Assembly (NCBI GenBank): GCA_029884165.1 | Contig: JAOUIH010000029.1 | Coordinates: 1-37,269, forward strand | Source: Gammaproteobacteria bacterium | Lineage (GTDB): Bacteria; Pseudomonadota; Gammaproteobacteria; Steroidobacterales; Woeseiaceae | Direction: 5' to 3' | Length of the DNA stretch: 37,269 nucleotides | Part shown: positions 1-7,397 of the stretch, in pieces | Layout: each line of letters begins with the position of its first letter | Numbering within the stretch: position 1 is the first letter of the stretch | Position numbers and translations under genes: made by a program | Notes under the pieces: generated by a model | Databases searched by the model: none | What the model was told of the DNA's origin: nothing | Seen by the model: only the letters and a program-made list of their open reading frames with translations

Positions 1-552
1 GGCATGGACGTAAACCTCGGCGGCGTCATCAACGGCGTCGTGGAGTTCCTGCCGCGCCTGAACCGGCACGGCGAGGGCGGGCACATCATCAACACCTGTT
101 CGATGGCGGCGGTCGTGCCGATGCGCGTCGCGTGTATCTACATCACGGCAAAGTCGGCGGTGATGGGAATGTCGGAGGTGCTGCGCGGCGAATTAGAGGC
201 GGATAACATCAGCGTCTCGGCCTTCTGTCCCGGACCGGTAGCCACCAGCATTTCGAAGAGCGCGGAGTTGCGCCCGGAGAAATACAAGAAGGACTCCGGG
301 TTCACGAAATACGAACAGCAACTAAGCCAGCGACCGAACTCCCCGCACTGGATGTCGATGGACGAGGTCGGCGAGCGCGTGCTGGCCGGCCTGAAGCGCA
401 ACGACCTCTTCATTTTCACGCATCGCGAATTCAGGGAAGGTTTCGCGCAGCGCTGCCAGAAGATGCTCGACTCTTTCCCCGACGAGGAGATCAACGTCGA
501 GCGTTACGAAGACATCAAGTGGCTGACCTACAACCCGATCTACGAGCAATAG
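1..552 (+). CDS. LigD-like short-chain dehydrogenase, 5' end cut off by the window
   Basis: This is the C-terminal part of a classical short-chain dehydrogenase/reductase (SDR). The frame is open from base 1, so the nucleotide-binding N-terminus lies outside the window. The visible part has the N-x-x-G of the VNLGGVINGV helix, the catalytic serine after HIINT, and the YxxxK pair in IYITAK, so the active site looks intact. It aligns along its length with the LigD-like SDR at 14286-15191, sharing the GEGGHIINT stretch, the ELRP segment and the GLKR-DL-TH region. Both resemble the C-alpha-dehydrogenases (LigD/LigL/LigN) that oxidise the benzylic alcohol of beta-aryl ethers. The substrate is inferred. 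A strong hairpin follows the stop. Confidence 0.85.
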   Translation, partial: GMDVNLGGVINGVVEFLPRLNRHGEGGHIINTCSMAAVVPMRVACIYITAKSAVMGMSEVLRGELEADNISVSAFCPGPVATSISKSAELRPEKYKKDSGFTKYEQQLSQRPNSPHWMSMDEVGERVLAGLKRNDLFIFTHREFREGFAQRCQKMLDSFPDEEINVERYEDIKWLTYNPIYEQ

Positions 553-560
553 GGGCCCAC

Positions 561-597
561 GCGCCCGGCAGCCTGCCGAAGATCAGGCTGCCGGCGC
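561..597 (+). terminator. Hairpin after the first SDR gene, possible terminator
   Basis: CGGCAGCCTG (566-575) pairs with CAGGCTGCCG (584-593), and GCGC pairs extend the stem outward past one bulged C. The loop is eight bases. No T-run follows, so this may be a Rho-dependent end or an RNA-stabilising hairpin. It lies 9 bases after the stop and between convergent genes. Confidence 0.55.
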
Positions 598-693
598 AAG
601 CTCAAACTGTCTTGCGAGGCAGTCACGCACGCCGTTGATTGATCGATCGGGCGCGAGGTTGAAAGCGGCCCGACGGCCTTTGTCAGGAACCCG

Positions 694-2253
694 TCAGGCG
701 CCGGGCAGGTCGGCGGCGTCGACCCACCAGCCGTGCACTTGGCCGAAGATCCGGAAGGGCAGGCGGACCCTCGCGACCGGCCCGGCCTGCATGTCGGCGG
801 TGTCGATGATCAGCAGCTCGGATCGATTGCCCTCCAGCATCAGCTCCGACATGCCGACGATGTAGCCGTCGCCCTCCGCGGCCTCCCTGTGGCGGGGGAC
901 GAAGCAGGGCTCCTGCAGCGCCACCGCGTCGCCGGCGAAATAGGTCACAGCCGTCTTCGTCGCATGGTCGAACTTCGTGTAATTGTTGTTCGGCCGGAAC
1001 GGGCGGCCGGCGTGACTCGGGTGCGGCGGCTTGCTCATGTCGACGGTCGGCATGAAGCCGTAGCGATACGCTACCGTCTGGTAGCGGTCGTCCTGCCGCG
1101 GCAGCACACCTGTGTTCGGGTACAGCACCTCCATGTCGTAGTCGTCCATTTTCTTCGACAGGTCGACCGACAGGCGCGTAACCACGCCGGCGGCGCCGAC
1201 GGCGTCGAAGGGCTCGCCGTAGCGGTTCGGGAAGAACGGAAACTGGTTCTTGTGCGCCATGTCCATGTCCACGTAGACCATGCTGCCGTCGGACCAAGCA
1301 CCCATCACGTGTGTCGCGCAGCGTTCGGGCCCCCTGTACCAGCGCAGGTCGCTGCCGTCGCCGCCGCGCCGCATTACGCCGAACCAGCTCGGCAGGTTTC
1401 GGTCCCAGGCGAAGTGCGGTCCCTGCGCGCGTATCTGCTCCTCGCTGTAGGCCATCGGTATGACGAGGAACGCAATGTGCGTCTGCGTCGCCGCGAAGTC
1501 GTGCAGCATGCCGGCGTACGGGACCTTGATCCAGGCTTCCCAGGCGATGCCGCCGTTGCGGTCGATCGAGTAGACCGCCACGTCGTCGGTGCCGAGCCCC
1601 TTCGCCTCGTAGCCGAAGGCGATCATCTCGCCGGACACGGGATCGATCTTGGGATGGGCCGTGAAGGTCTGGCTCGTCAGCTTGCCGTCAAAAGTCACGT
1701 AGTCGTCGAGCGTCTCGAGCGTCAACGGGTCCATTGCAACGGGTGGGCTGTCTTCCTTCAGCGCGAACAGCGTCTTGTTGTGATAGATCACTGTCGTGTT
1801 CGCCGTGCCGCGGCTCACGCCCTCGAGGCCCGGGTCGTCGGTCGTGGGATTCCGGTACATCCCGAACACCGCCTTGCGGGCTGCGCGCTGCGTCTTGTAA
1901 CGCTGCGTACGCACGTAACGGGTCCGCAGATCCACGTGGCCGTCCGCAAAACGGAACATCGCGACGTGGCCCTCGCCATCGAAGGGAATGTTGTTCGGGA
2001 ATTTCGGCGGGAACTGGAAATCGGGTCCCACCCGATAAAAGCAGCCGTTCATGCCGTCCGGTATGCGACCTTCGACCTCGCAGTCCACGATGTCGACTTC
2101 GGCCCGGAACGGCCCGGGCGCTCCCGGCGGCCGCTGTGGAAACCTCACCGTCGTAGCTGTCTTGTCGTCTGCCATGGATAGTCGGCTCCCTGCAAGTAGT
2201 CCGGTGGCGGCCATGCCGCCGATGAATCCGCGCCGGTCGACGCCGCTGTTCAT
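694..2253 (-). CDS. Tat-exported carotenoid oxygenase (lignostilbene dioxygenase type)
   Basis: This is a carotenoid cleavage oxygenase of about 519 residues. The family uses a non-haem iron held by four histidines to cleave a C=C bond; bacterial members include lignostilbene alpha,beta-dioxygenases, which split stilbenes into aromatic aldehydes. Candidate iron ligands are visible in order: TAHPKIDP, MLHDFAA, THVMGAW and, close to the C-terminus, QVHGWW. The N-terminus MNSGVDRRGFIGG followed by a hydrophobic stretch is a Tat signal, so export folded to the periplasm is predicted. I chose the ATG at 2253 because it gives this signal and overlaps the upstream stop by ATGA; the frame stays open to 2316. 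Export is unusual, since studied lignostilbene dioxygenases are cytoplasmic. A stilbene substrate is inferred from the aromatic neighbourhood; an apocarotenoid is the alternative. Confidence 0.88.
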   Translation of the reverse strand: MNSGVDRRGFIGGMAATGLLAGSRLSMADDKTATTVRFPQRPPGAPGPFRAEVDIVDCEVEGRIPDGMNGCFYRVGPDFQFPPKFPNNIPFDGEGHVAMFRFADGHVDLRTRYVRTQRYKTQRAARKAVFGMYRNPTTDDPGLEGVSRGTANTTVIYHNKTLFALKEDSPPVAMDPLTLETLDDYVTFDGKLTSQTFTAHPKIDPVSGEMIAFGYEAKGLGTDDVAVYSIDRNGGIAWEAWIKVPYAGMLHDFAATQTHIAFLVIPMAYSEEQIRAQGPHFAWDRNLPSWFGVMRRGGDGSDLRWYRGPERCATHVMGAWSDGSMVYVDMDMAHKNQFPFFPNRYGEPFDAVGAAGVVTRLSVDLSKKMDDYDMEVLYPNTGVLPRQDDRYQTVAYRYGFMPTVDMSKPPHPSHAGRPFRPNNNYTKFDHATKTAVTYFAGDAVALQEPCFVPRHREAAEGDGYIVGMSELMLEGNRSELLIIDTADMQAGPVARVRLPFRIFGQVHGWWVDAADLPGA

Positions 2254-2498
2254 GCGAGCGGCCGGCCGGTCACCGGGTGTGGATAGTGGAAGGGCACGGT
2301 TTCGGTGACCGGCCACAGGCGCCCGAAGTCGGGATCCGGCGCGTCGGTCCTGTCGCCCTCGGCAGGGGCCCGCTGGCTGAGCGCCTGCCTCGCCGGGAGA
2401 ACTACCGCGAGTCCGGCGGCCAGATTGAACAGAAACGATCGCCGCGGAGCCGCCGTCGCATACCCGCCGTCCTGGTCGCGCCCATCTTTCCGGTTCAT
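2250..2498 (-). CDS. Small Tat-signal protein with a conserved C-terminal tail
   Basis: This 82-residue protein has a twin-arginine signal (PRRSFLF, arginines 19-20, then a hydrophobic run to about residue 40), leaving a mature part of only about 40 residues. I recognise no catalytic domain. The last 22 residues, starting LWPVTETVPFHY, match the tail of the SnoaL-like protein at 32437-33156 (LWPATDTVPYHY...HPVTGKP), with about 15 of 22 identical. It may be the stand-alone tail of a lost SnoaL-type gene or a small partner protein. Its stop overlaps the start of the carotenoid oxygenase by ATGA, so the two are translationally coupled. A G-rich ribosome site precedes the ATG. Confidence 0.7.
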   Translation of the reverse strand: MNRKDGRDQDGGYATAAPRRSFLFNLAAGLAVVLPARQALSQRAPAEGDRTDAPDPDFGRLWPVTETVPFHYPHPVTGRPLA

Positions 2499-2660
2499 GA
2501 GTCCCCCGCCCGCATCCGTCCGGCCAGCTACCGGTTTCGCTACTGTGGCGCGTTCGCAGGGGCCGCGGTCGATCGAGACCGAGGCGTTTCTCGATGATCA
2601 GCGAAAGGCCCGCGGCGGGGCGTCGCGCTTGAATCGATGGACCGCCGCGAGGCGGCCGGC

Positions 2661-3626
2661 CTACATCGGCATGCCGTGCTTCTGCCGGTACTCGCGCGGC
2701 GTCAGGTCATAGCGTCCACGGAATACCCTGCCGAAGTGAGTCACGCTGCTGAAGCCGTGGTCGAACGCGATCGACGTGATCGTCCGCTTGCTCTGCGACG
2801 GCGAGGCCAGGGCCCGCGCGCACTCTTCGAGCCTGCGGCGCAGTATGTAGCGCGCCACTGTCTCGTCCTGTCCGGAAAAGAGATGGTGCAGGTAGCGCGT
2901 GGTTATGCGGAAGGTCTCCGCGATGTGCGTCGGCGTCAGGTTCAGGTCGCCCAGGTGCTCCTCGATGTAATTGACTATCCGCGCCCGGTGCGCCGCCCCC
3001 AGCGAGCTGGGATTGACGCCCGCGCCGAGGAGCCTGCGGTAGGCATCTGCGATCAGACCGAGCATCGCCTCGGTCACGCTCGAGTCGACCTCGAACTGCT
3101 TGTCCTCCTGGCAGCGCTTCCAGACCAGCTGCAGGAAATCCGACAGGAGCCCGCCCACGCCGACCCGCCCCTCGAGCTTCAGGGCCGAGATGCTTTGCGG
3201 ATAGCGGATGTAGCGCCGGACCAGCTCGTCCGAGAAGCCGAGTACCAGCATCCGATTGGGCTTTTCGAACAGGATGTCGTACGGGCGGCTGTTATCGCAG
3301 ATCGTTATGTCGCCGGGCAACAGGCGCGCTTCGCGCTGGTCCTGGCGATTGACGCTCTCGCCGTCGAGCTGCACGTGCAGGAAATGCACGTGTTCGTCGG
3401 TGTGGGCCACCTGCGCCCGCGTGTGACGGACCATCTGCGGGTCGGAGTAGACCTCGGCCATGCGGACCAGGCAGTTCGATGTGCGGGTCAGGAGGCCGGT
3501 GAAGTTGGCCCGGTCCACCGGATCGGACACCAGTGGCGAGAACGTCGCGGACGCGATGTCGTTCCAGAATTCGATCTTGCGCCGCGGCGCGAGCCGCTCG
3601 GTCGATAGGGTCTCTAGCTGTGCCAT
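2661..3626 (-). CDS. AraC-family transcriptional regulator
   Basis: This 321-residue protein has an N-terminal AraC-binding-like sensor region (about 1-200) and a C-terminal double helix-turn-helix (about 215-318). The latter holds LTPTHIAETFRITTRYLHHLF and the family signature SITHFG-type segment SSVTHFGRVFRGRYDLTPREYR. The sensor resembles the domain of AraC regulators that respond to aromatic acids. The gene is divergent from the aldehyde dehydrogenase/LigW operon at 3845 and upstream, on the same strand, of the carotenoid oxygenase pair, so it could control either. The effector is unknown. The start at 3626 is preceded by a run of eight G on the coding strand (3632-3639). Confidence 0.92.
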   Translation of the reverse strand: MAQLETLSTERLAPRRKIEFWNDIASATFSPLVSDPVDRANFTGLLTRTSNCLVRMAEVYSDPQMVRHTRAQVAHTDEHVHFLHVQLDGESVNRQDQREARLLPGDITICDNSRPYDILFEKPNRMLVLGFSDELVRRYIRYPQSISALKLEGRVGVGGLLSDFLQLVWKRCQEDKQFEVDSSVTEAMLGLIADAYRRLLGAGVNPSSLGAAHRARIVNYIEEHLGDLNLTPTHIAETFRITTRYLHHLFSGQDETVARYILRRRLEECARALASPSQSKRTITSIAFDHGFSSVTHFGRVFRGRYDLTPREYRQKHGMPM

Positions 3627-3722
3627 GTTGTCCCCCCCCGGAGCACTGGCGGTGCCAGCAGAGCGGCACGATCCCGGCCTGTGAAAGCCCCGCGAGTCGG
3701 CCGCGTATCGGGTCCAGATCTT

Positions 3723-3751
3723 TTGACAGTGACCTGTACCGCTACTAAACT
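3723..3751 (+). promoter_or_regulatory. Promoter of the aldehyde dehydrogenase/LigW operon
   Basis: A perfect -35 box TTGACA (3723-3728) is followed after 17 bases by TAAACT (3746-3751) as -10. Transcription would start near 3758, at the edge of the palindromic operator. The prediction rests on sequence alone. Confidence 0.65.
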
Positions 3752-3758
3752 GACGCGT

Positions 3759-3773
3759 ACCGAACGGTACGGT
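3759..3773. promoter_or_regulatory. Palindromic operator, copy 1
   Basis: ACCGAACGGTACGGT is a 15-bp inverted repeat with half-sites ACCGAAC and ACCGTAC around a central base. The same motif recurs at 9061-9075 and 14186-14200. It begins 7 bases after the -10 box, at the predicted start of transcription, a position that suits repression. The ACCG...CGGT form resembles sites of TetR-family regulators of acyl-CoA and aromatic catabolism. Confidence 0.72.
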
Positions 3774-3844
3774 TTGGCTGCGCGTTTGTCAAACCTCTTT
3801 CGTTTCCGCAGTACGCCAAAGCGCATGCCAGGGGGGCAGGCAGC

Positions 3845-5308
3845 ATGTCCGTTGCACCGGAACACCATGCATTGCCGGGCGATCTGCCCGAGCTCCACCT
3901 GTTCATCGACGGCCAGTGGCTCGCGGGCGACGGGCGCAAGACCGAGCCGGTCCTGAACCCGGCAACCGAAGAGGTCCTGGGCGAACTGCCGCACGCGACG
4001 CCCGCCGATCTGGACCGCGCACTGGCTGCCGCGCAGGCCGCGTTCGCCGGCTGGCGGGCCCTGGCGCCCGTGCGTCGCGGGCAGGTCCTCCGGGACGCGG
4101 CGGCCCTGATGCGGGAGCGATCGGCCGACCTCGCCCGGATCGCGACCCTCGAGTCCGGCAAGCCGGTACAGCAGACGCGGATCGAGGTCGAGATGTCGGC
4201 GCAAATCTTCGAGTGGTACGCGGAGGAAGGCAGGCGTGCCTACGGCCGCGTGCTGCCACGGCAGGCGCCGGGCACGAGGATGACCGTCGTCAAGGAACCG
4301 GTAGGGCCGGTCGCCGCATTTGCACCATGGAATTTCCCGCTGGGCAATCCGGCGAGGAAGCTCGGCGCACCGCTTGCGGCCGGCTGTCCCTGCATCCTCA
4401 AACCCGCCGAGGAGACGCCCGCATCCGCGCTGGGTATTGCACGAGCGCTGGCGGAGGCCGGCGTGCCCGACGGCGTCGTCAACATCGTCTTCGGCGTGCC
4501 CGCCGAGGTTTCGTCGCAGCTGATTGCCTCGCCGGTCATTCGCAAGATTTCGTTCACCGGCTCGATAGCGGTCGGCAAGCAGCTGATGAAGCTCGCCGCC
4601 GAGGGTATGAAACGCACGACGATGGAGCTGGGTGGGCACGGGCCGGTCATCGTCTGCGAGGATGTCGATCTCGAGAAGGTCCTGGACATGTGCGTGGCGG
4701 CGAAATATCGCAACTGCGGCCAGGTCTGTGTCTCGCCGACCCGTTTCCTTGTGCATGAGTCCTTGTACAAGGCCTTCGTCGAAGGCTTCGCCCGCCGGGC
4801 CGGCGCGCTGAAGATCGGCAACGGGCTGGACGAGTCGACCCAGGTCGGCCCGCTGATCCACGCGCGCCGCCTCGCGGACGTCACGGCATTCGTCGAGGAT
4901 GCCAGGGCCGCCGGCGCGACGATCAATGCAGGCGGCGAGCGCATCGAGGGCCGGGGCTACTTCTACCGACCGACGGTGGTTTCGAGCGCGCCGCTTGGCG
5001 CCCGGATAATGAACGAGGAACCATTCGGTCCGATCGCGATCATCAACCCGTTCGCAAATCTCGACGAGGCCATCGCGGAGGCCAATCGGCTGCCCTATGG
5101 GCTGGCGGCCTTCGGTTTCTCGAAATCCGCGAGCGTCACACGGGCGCTGGGCGACCGGCTCGAGGCCGGCATGGTCGGCATCAATACCTTCCAGATATCG
5201 GTGCCGGAGTCGCCTTTCGGCGGTATCAAGGAAAGCGGGCATGGCTCCGAGGAAGGCGTCGAAGGCCTCGAGGCCTGTCTCGTCACTCGTTTCATCAGCG
5301 AAGCCTAG
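3845..5308 (+). CDS. NAD(P)-dependent aldehyde dehydrogenase
   Basis: This 487-residue enzyme of the aldehyde dehydrogenase superfamily oxidises an aldehyde to the acid. Key residues are in place: Asn163 in PWNFP, the FTGS nucleotide-binding segment (237-240), the general base Glu261 in ELGG, and the nucleophile Cys295 in CGQVC. It resembles the succinate-semialdehyde/aromatic aldehyde branch. It lies 2 bases before the LigW-like gene behind an operator-bearing promoter, so an aromatic or lignin side-chain aldehyde is a reasonable substrate, for example vanilloyl acetaldehyde from beta-ether breakdown or an aldehyde from biphenyl breakdown. That assignment is inferred. The ATG at 3845 follows a GGGGGG tract and AGG at suitable spacing. 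Confidence 0.93.
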   Translation: MSVAPEHHALPGDLPELHLFIDGQWLAGDGRKTEPVLNPATEEVLGELPHATPADLDRALAAAQAAFAGWRALAPVRRGQVLRDAAALMRERSADLARIATLESGKPVQQTRIEVEMSAQIFEWYAEEGRRAYGRVLPRQAPGTRMTVVKEPVGPVAAFAPWNFPLGNPARKLGAPLAAGCPCILKPAEETPASALGIARALAEAGVPDGVVNIVFGVPAEVSSQLIASPVIRKISFTGSIAVGKQLMKLAAEGMKRTTMELGGHGPVIVCEDVDLEKVLDMCVAAKYRNCGQVCVSPTRFLVHESLYKAFVEGFARRAGALKIGNGLDESTQVGPLIHARRLADVTAFVEDARAAGATINAGGERIEGRGYFYRPTVVSSAPLGARIMNEEPFGPIAIINPFANLDEAIAEANRLPYGLAAFGFSKSASVTRALGDRLEAGMVGINTFQISVPESPFGGIKESGHGSEEGVEGLEACLVTRFISEA

Positions 5309-5310
5309 GC

Positions 5311-6348
5311 ATGGACATTAAGCGCATAGCAACGGAGGAAGCCTTCTCGCCCCCGGAGATGATGGACGCCTACCGCGGCATCATCCGCGAGCAGTCGGTC
5401 GACGATCCCGGTTTCTACAGCCTGTGGGGCCACTACCTGACGAGCGACAGCGAGCGACCGCGCGCGATACGCGACAAGCTGATCGACCTCGACGGGGAGC
5501 GCCTGGCCGACATGGACGCAACCGGCATCCACCACCAGGTCATCTCACTGACCTCGCCCGGCGTACAGGTACTGGAACGCGACCTCGCGGTGAACATCGC
5601 GACCCTTGCCAACGATCGCCTGGCCGAGGCCGTTGCGCGGCACCCCGACCGGTATACCGGCCTCGCGGCCATGGCGCCGCAGGATCCGCCGGCCGCAGCC
5701 AGGGAAATCGAGCGCGGTGTTACCAGGCTCGGTTTCAAGGGCGTGATACTGAATTCGCACACGCAGGGCGAATATTTCGATGACCGGAAGTTCTGGGAGA
5801 TCTTCGAGGTCTGCGAGCAGCTCGACGTCCCTGTCTATCTGCATCCGAACACGCCGTCGAAAGCGATGATCGACCCGTTGCTGGAGAGCGGGCTGGACGG
5901 CGCGATTTTCGGCTTCGCGGTCGAGACAGGCATGCACCTGCTGCGGATCATCGTCAGCGGCGCATTCGACCGGTTTCCCGGACTGAAGATCGTCGTGGGT
6001 CACCTGGGTGAAGCTCTGCCGTTTTGGCTGTTCCGGCTCGATTTCATGCACGGCGCGATGGTGCGATCCAATCGCTATCCGACGGTCAGGCCGCTGAAGA
6101 AGAAGATAAGCGACTACATGCGCGAGAATGTCTGGATTACGACTAGCGGCATGGCGTGGGAACCCGCGATCATGTTCGTGCGGTCCGTCATCGGCAACGA
6201 CCGCGTCATGTATGCGATGGACTACCCGTACCAGTTCGTCCCGGCGGAAGTCGAAGTCACGGACAATCTTCCGATAAGCGATGCCGAGAAGCAGGCGTTC
6301 TACCAGACGAACGCCGAGAAACTGTTTTCGATCAACAAGACAGGCTGA
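5311..6348 (+). CDS. ligW: LigW-like 5-carboxyvanillate decarboxylase (amidohydrolase family)
   Basis: This 345-residue protein is a close match in recalled sequence pattern to LigW of Sphingobium, the Mn-dependent decarboxylase that turns 5-carboxyvanillate into vanillate in biphenyl (DDVA) catabolism. Shared landmarks are ATEEAF at the N-terminus, LTSPGVQ, the NSHTQG segment, DGAIFGF-VETGMHLLR, GH-GEALP, and YAMDYPYQ near the end. Metal and active-site residues correspond at a constant offset: Glu9, His178, His231 and Asp304. As in LigW, the first position is Glu rather than an HxH motif. The gene is 2 bases downstream of the aldehyde dehydrogenase and shares its promoter and operator. Vanillate produced here could feed the LigM-like demethylase at 28766. 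A gamma-resorcylate-type decarboxylase is the alternative. Confidence 0.85.
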   Translation: MDIKRIATEEAFSPPEMMDAYRGIIREQSVDDPGFYSLWGHYLTSDSERPRAIRDKLIDLDGERLADMDATGIHHQVISLTSPGVQVLERDLAVNIATLANDRLAEAVARHPDRYTGLAAMAPQDPPAAAREIERGVTRLGFKGVILNSHTQGEYFDDRKFWEIFEVCEQLDVPVYLHPNTPSKAMIDPLLESGLDGAIFGFAVETGMHLLRIIVSGAFDRFPGLKIVVGHLGEALPFWLFRLDFMHGAMVRSNRYPTVRPLKKKISDYMRENVWITTSGMAWEPAIMFVRSVIGNDRVMYAMDYPYQFVPAEVEVTDNLPISDAEKQAFYQTNAEKLFSINKTG

Positions 6349-6434
6349 ACAGGCATGAAGGGGTCGACATCAGTACCGCCATTGCACAGCAGCCCAGGCC
6401 ATCGGCCAGGGTCGGCGCCGGCCTGGGCACGCCG

Positions 6435-6512
6435 AAGCAGCCTTTCATCGGCGGCGAGCGGATCGACTCCGGGACCGGCTAGAGCATCCCGGTCGCGCAG
6501 AATCCAGAGGTT
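6435..6512 (+). pseudogene. Relic of an aldehyde dehydrogenase N-terminus
   Basis: Read in the frame of base 6435, the sequence gives KQPFIGGERIDSGTG, a stop (6480-6482), then SIPVAQNPEV. This matches the start of aldehyde dehydrogenases (F-I-x-G-E-x-x-D-x-x-x-G ... P-V-x-N-P), as in the intact copy at 3845. An in-frame TAG and the loss of everything downstream mark it as a dead fragment. The match is short, so some chance remains that it is coincidental. Confidence 0.5.
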
Positions 6513-6517
6513 TGTGA

Positions 6518-6718
6518 GTGATCGAACTTTATCACGCAGTAACAGCTGCGAACTCGATGGTCGCAGGCGTCGAGCGCCTGCAGCCCGACATCCGGAATCA
6601 GCTGGACGCGCCGCACAGCCGTGCATGGCTGCGGAGGATGGAGCCGCGGCCGGCCGCAAAGGCCGCTCTTGCGATGCCGAACAAGGTGCCGGAAACTCTG
6701 CGGACTTTCGGGGGTTAA
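6518..6718 (+). pseudogene. Internally deleted glutathione S-transferase remnant
   Basis: A 66-codon frame from GTG reads MIELYHAVTAANSMV at its start, very like GST N-termini in this window (MIELYHWEP at 13373, [12 protein letters not shown] at 15184, and the ANS motif of the LigF-type gene at 12595). Its end, around HSRAWLRRMEPRPAAKAA, looks like a GST C-terminal helix (W-L-x-R-x-x-x-R-P-A). The roughly 150 residues that should separate these parts are missing, so it cannot be a working GST. It directly follows the aldehyde dehydrogenase relic, as if an ALDH-GST pair has decayed here. A short expressed peptide is possible but unlikely. Confidence 0.55.
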
Positions 6719-6755
6719 AGCCCGGGGTCCGGCGTAGCGGCGTTAAGGGGGGGTC

Positions 6756-7385
6756 ATGAATACACAAAGGGCGGTCGCCCGGCTCATCGAGAACCAGCAG
6801 ACGCAGAAAGAGCAGGAAATTCTCGACGTCGCTTCCCGGTATTTCCTGGGCCACGGCTACAAGGGCACCAGCATCAATGAGATGGCCCGCGACTCCGGTA
6901 TCTCGAAGGAGTCGATCTATCGCTATTTCAGGGGCAAGAAGGCTCTGTTCGAGGCGGTAATCGCGAAGGAGCTGGCGGCGTACCAGGGCAAGCTGAAATT
7001 TCTCGACTTCGAACTCGAATCGACCGGCCTCGAGGAGGCGCTCGTCATGACGGCCGAGTCGATCCTGGGTGTCGTCAACGCCGATCGAACTCTTGCGCTG
7101 CGGCGCCTGATTTTCCACGAAGCAGGCCGGTCGCCGGATATCGGCGAATACTATTACTCGATCGGTCCAAGGGAGGCCTACGAACACCTCGAGCGCGTAT
7201 TCGTTCATCATGTGCCGGACGCGCGCGTCGACCCGACGACGCTGGCGCAATACTTCGTCGCCATGGTTCTGCACAACAGGATGCTGCAGCGCGAGTGCGG
7301 CGTGCTGAAGTCGATGACGCCGAAGCAGATAAAGAAACACTGCGAGACTGTTTCCAGGGATTTCATCGAGGCGTTTCTCCGCTAA
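6756..7385 (+). CDS. TetR/AcrR-family transcriptional regulator
   Basis: This 209-residue protein has an N-terminal TetR DNA-binding domain (about 19-66): ILDVASRYFLGHGYKGTSI, the recognition segment SGISKESIYRYFRGKK, then an all-helical ligand domain. It is 12 bases upstream of an acyl-CoA ligase, so its ligand may be an aromatic acyl-CoA or acid. It is the only TetR-type gene in the window and sits between operons that carry the shared palindrome, making it the best candidate to bind those sites, though no copy of the palindrome lies at its own gene. The start has GTTAAGG about seven bases upstream, merging into a G-tract that ends two bases before the ATG. Confidence 0.92.
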   Translation: MNTQRAVARLIENQQTQKEQEILDVASRYFLGHGYKGTSINEMARDSGISKESIYRYFRGKKALFEAVIAKELAAYQGKLKFLDFELESTGLEEALVMTAESILGVVNADRTLALRRLIFHEAGRSPDIGEYYYSIGPREAYEHLERVFVHHVPDARVDPTTLAQYFVAMVLHNRMLQRECGVLKSMTPKQIKKHCETVSRDFIEAFLR

Positions 7386-7397
7386 GCGGACGTTGGC

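Noticed and set aside
6355-6759. A 134-codon frame spanning the gap before the TetR gene
   Set aside because: Its translation is low-complexity Ser/Arg/Pro/Ala with no domain, and it crosses the ALDH and GST relics in another frame.
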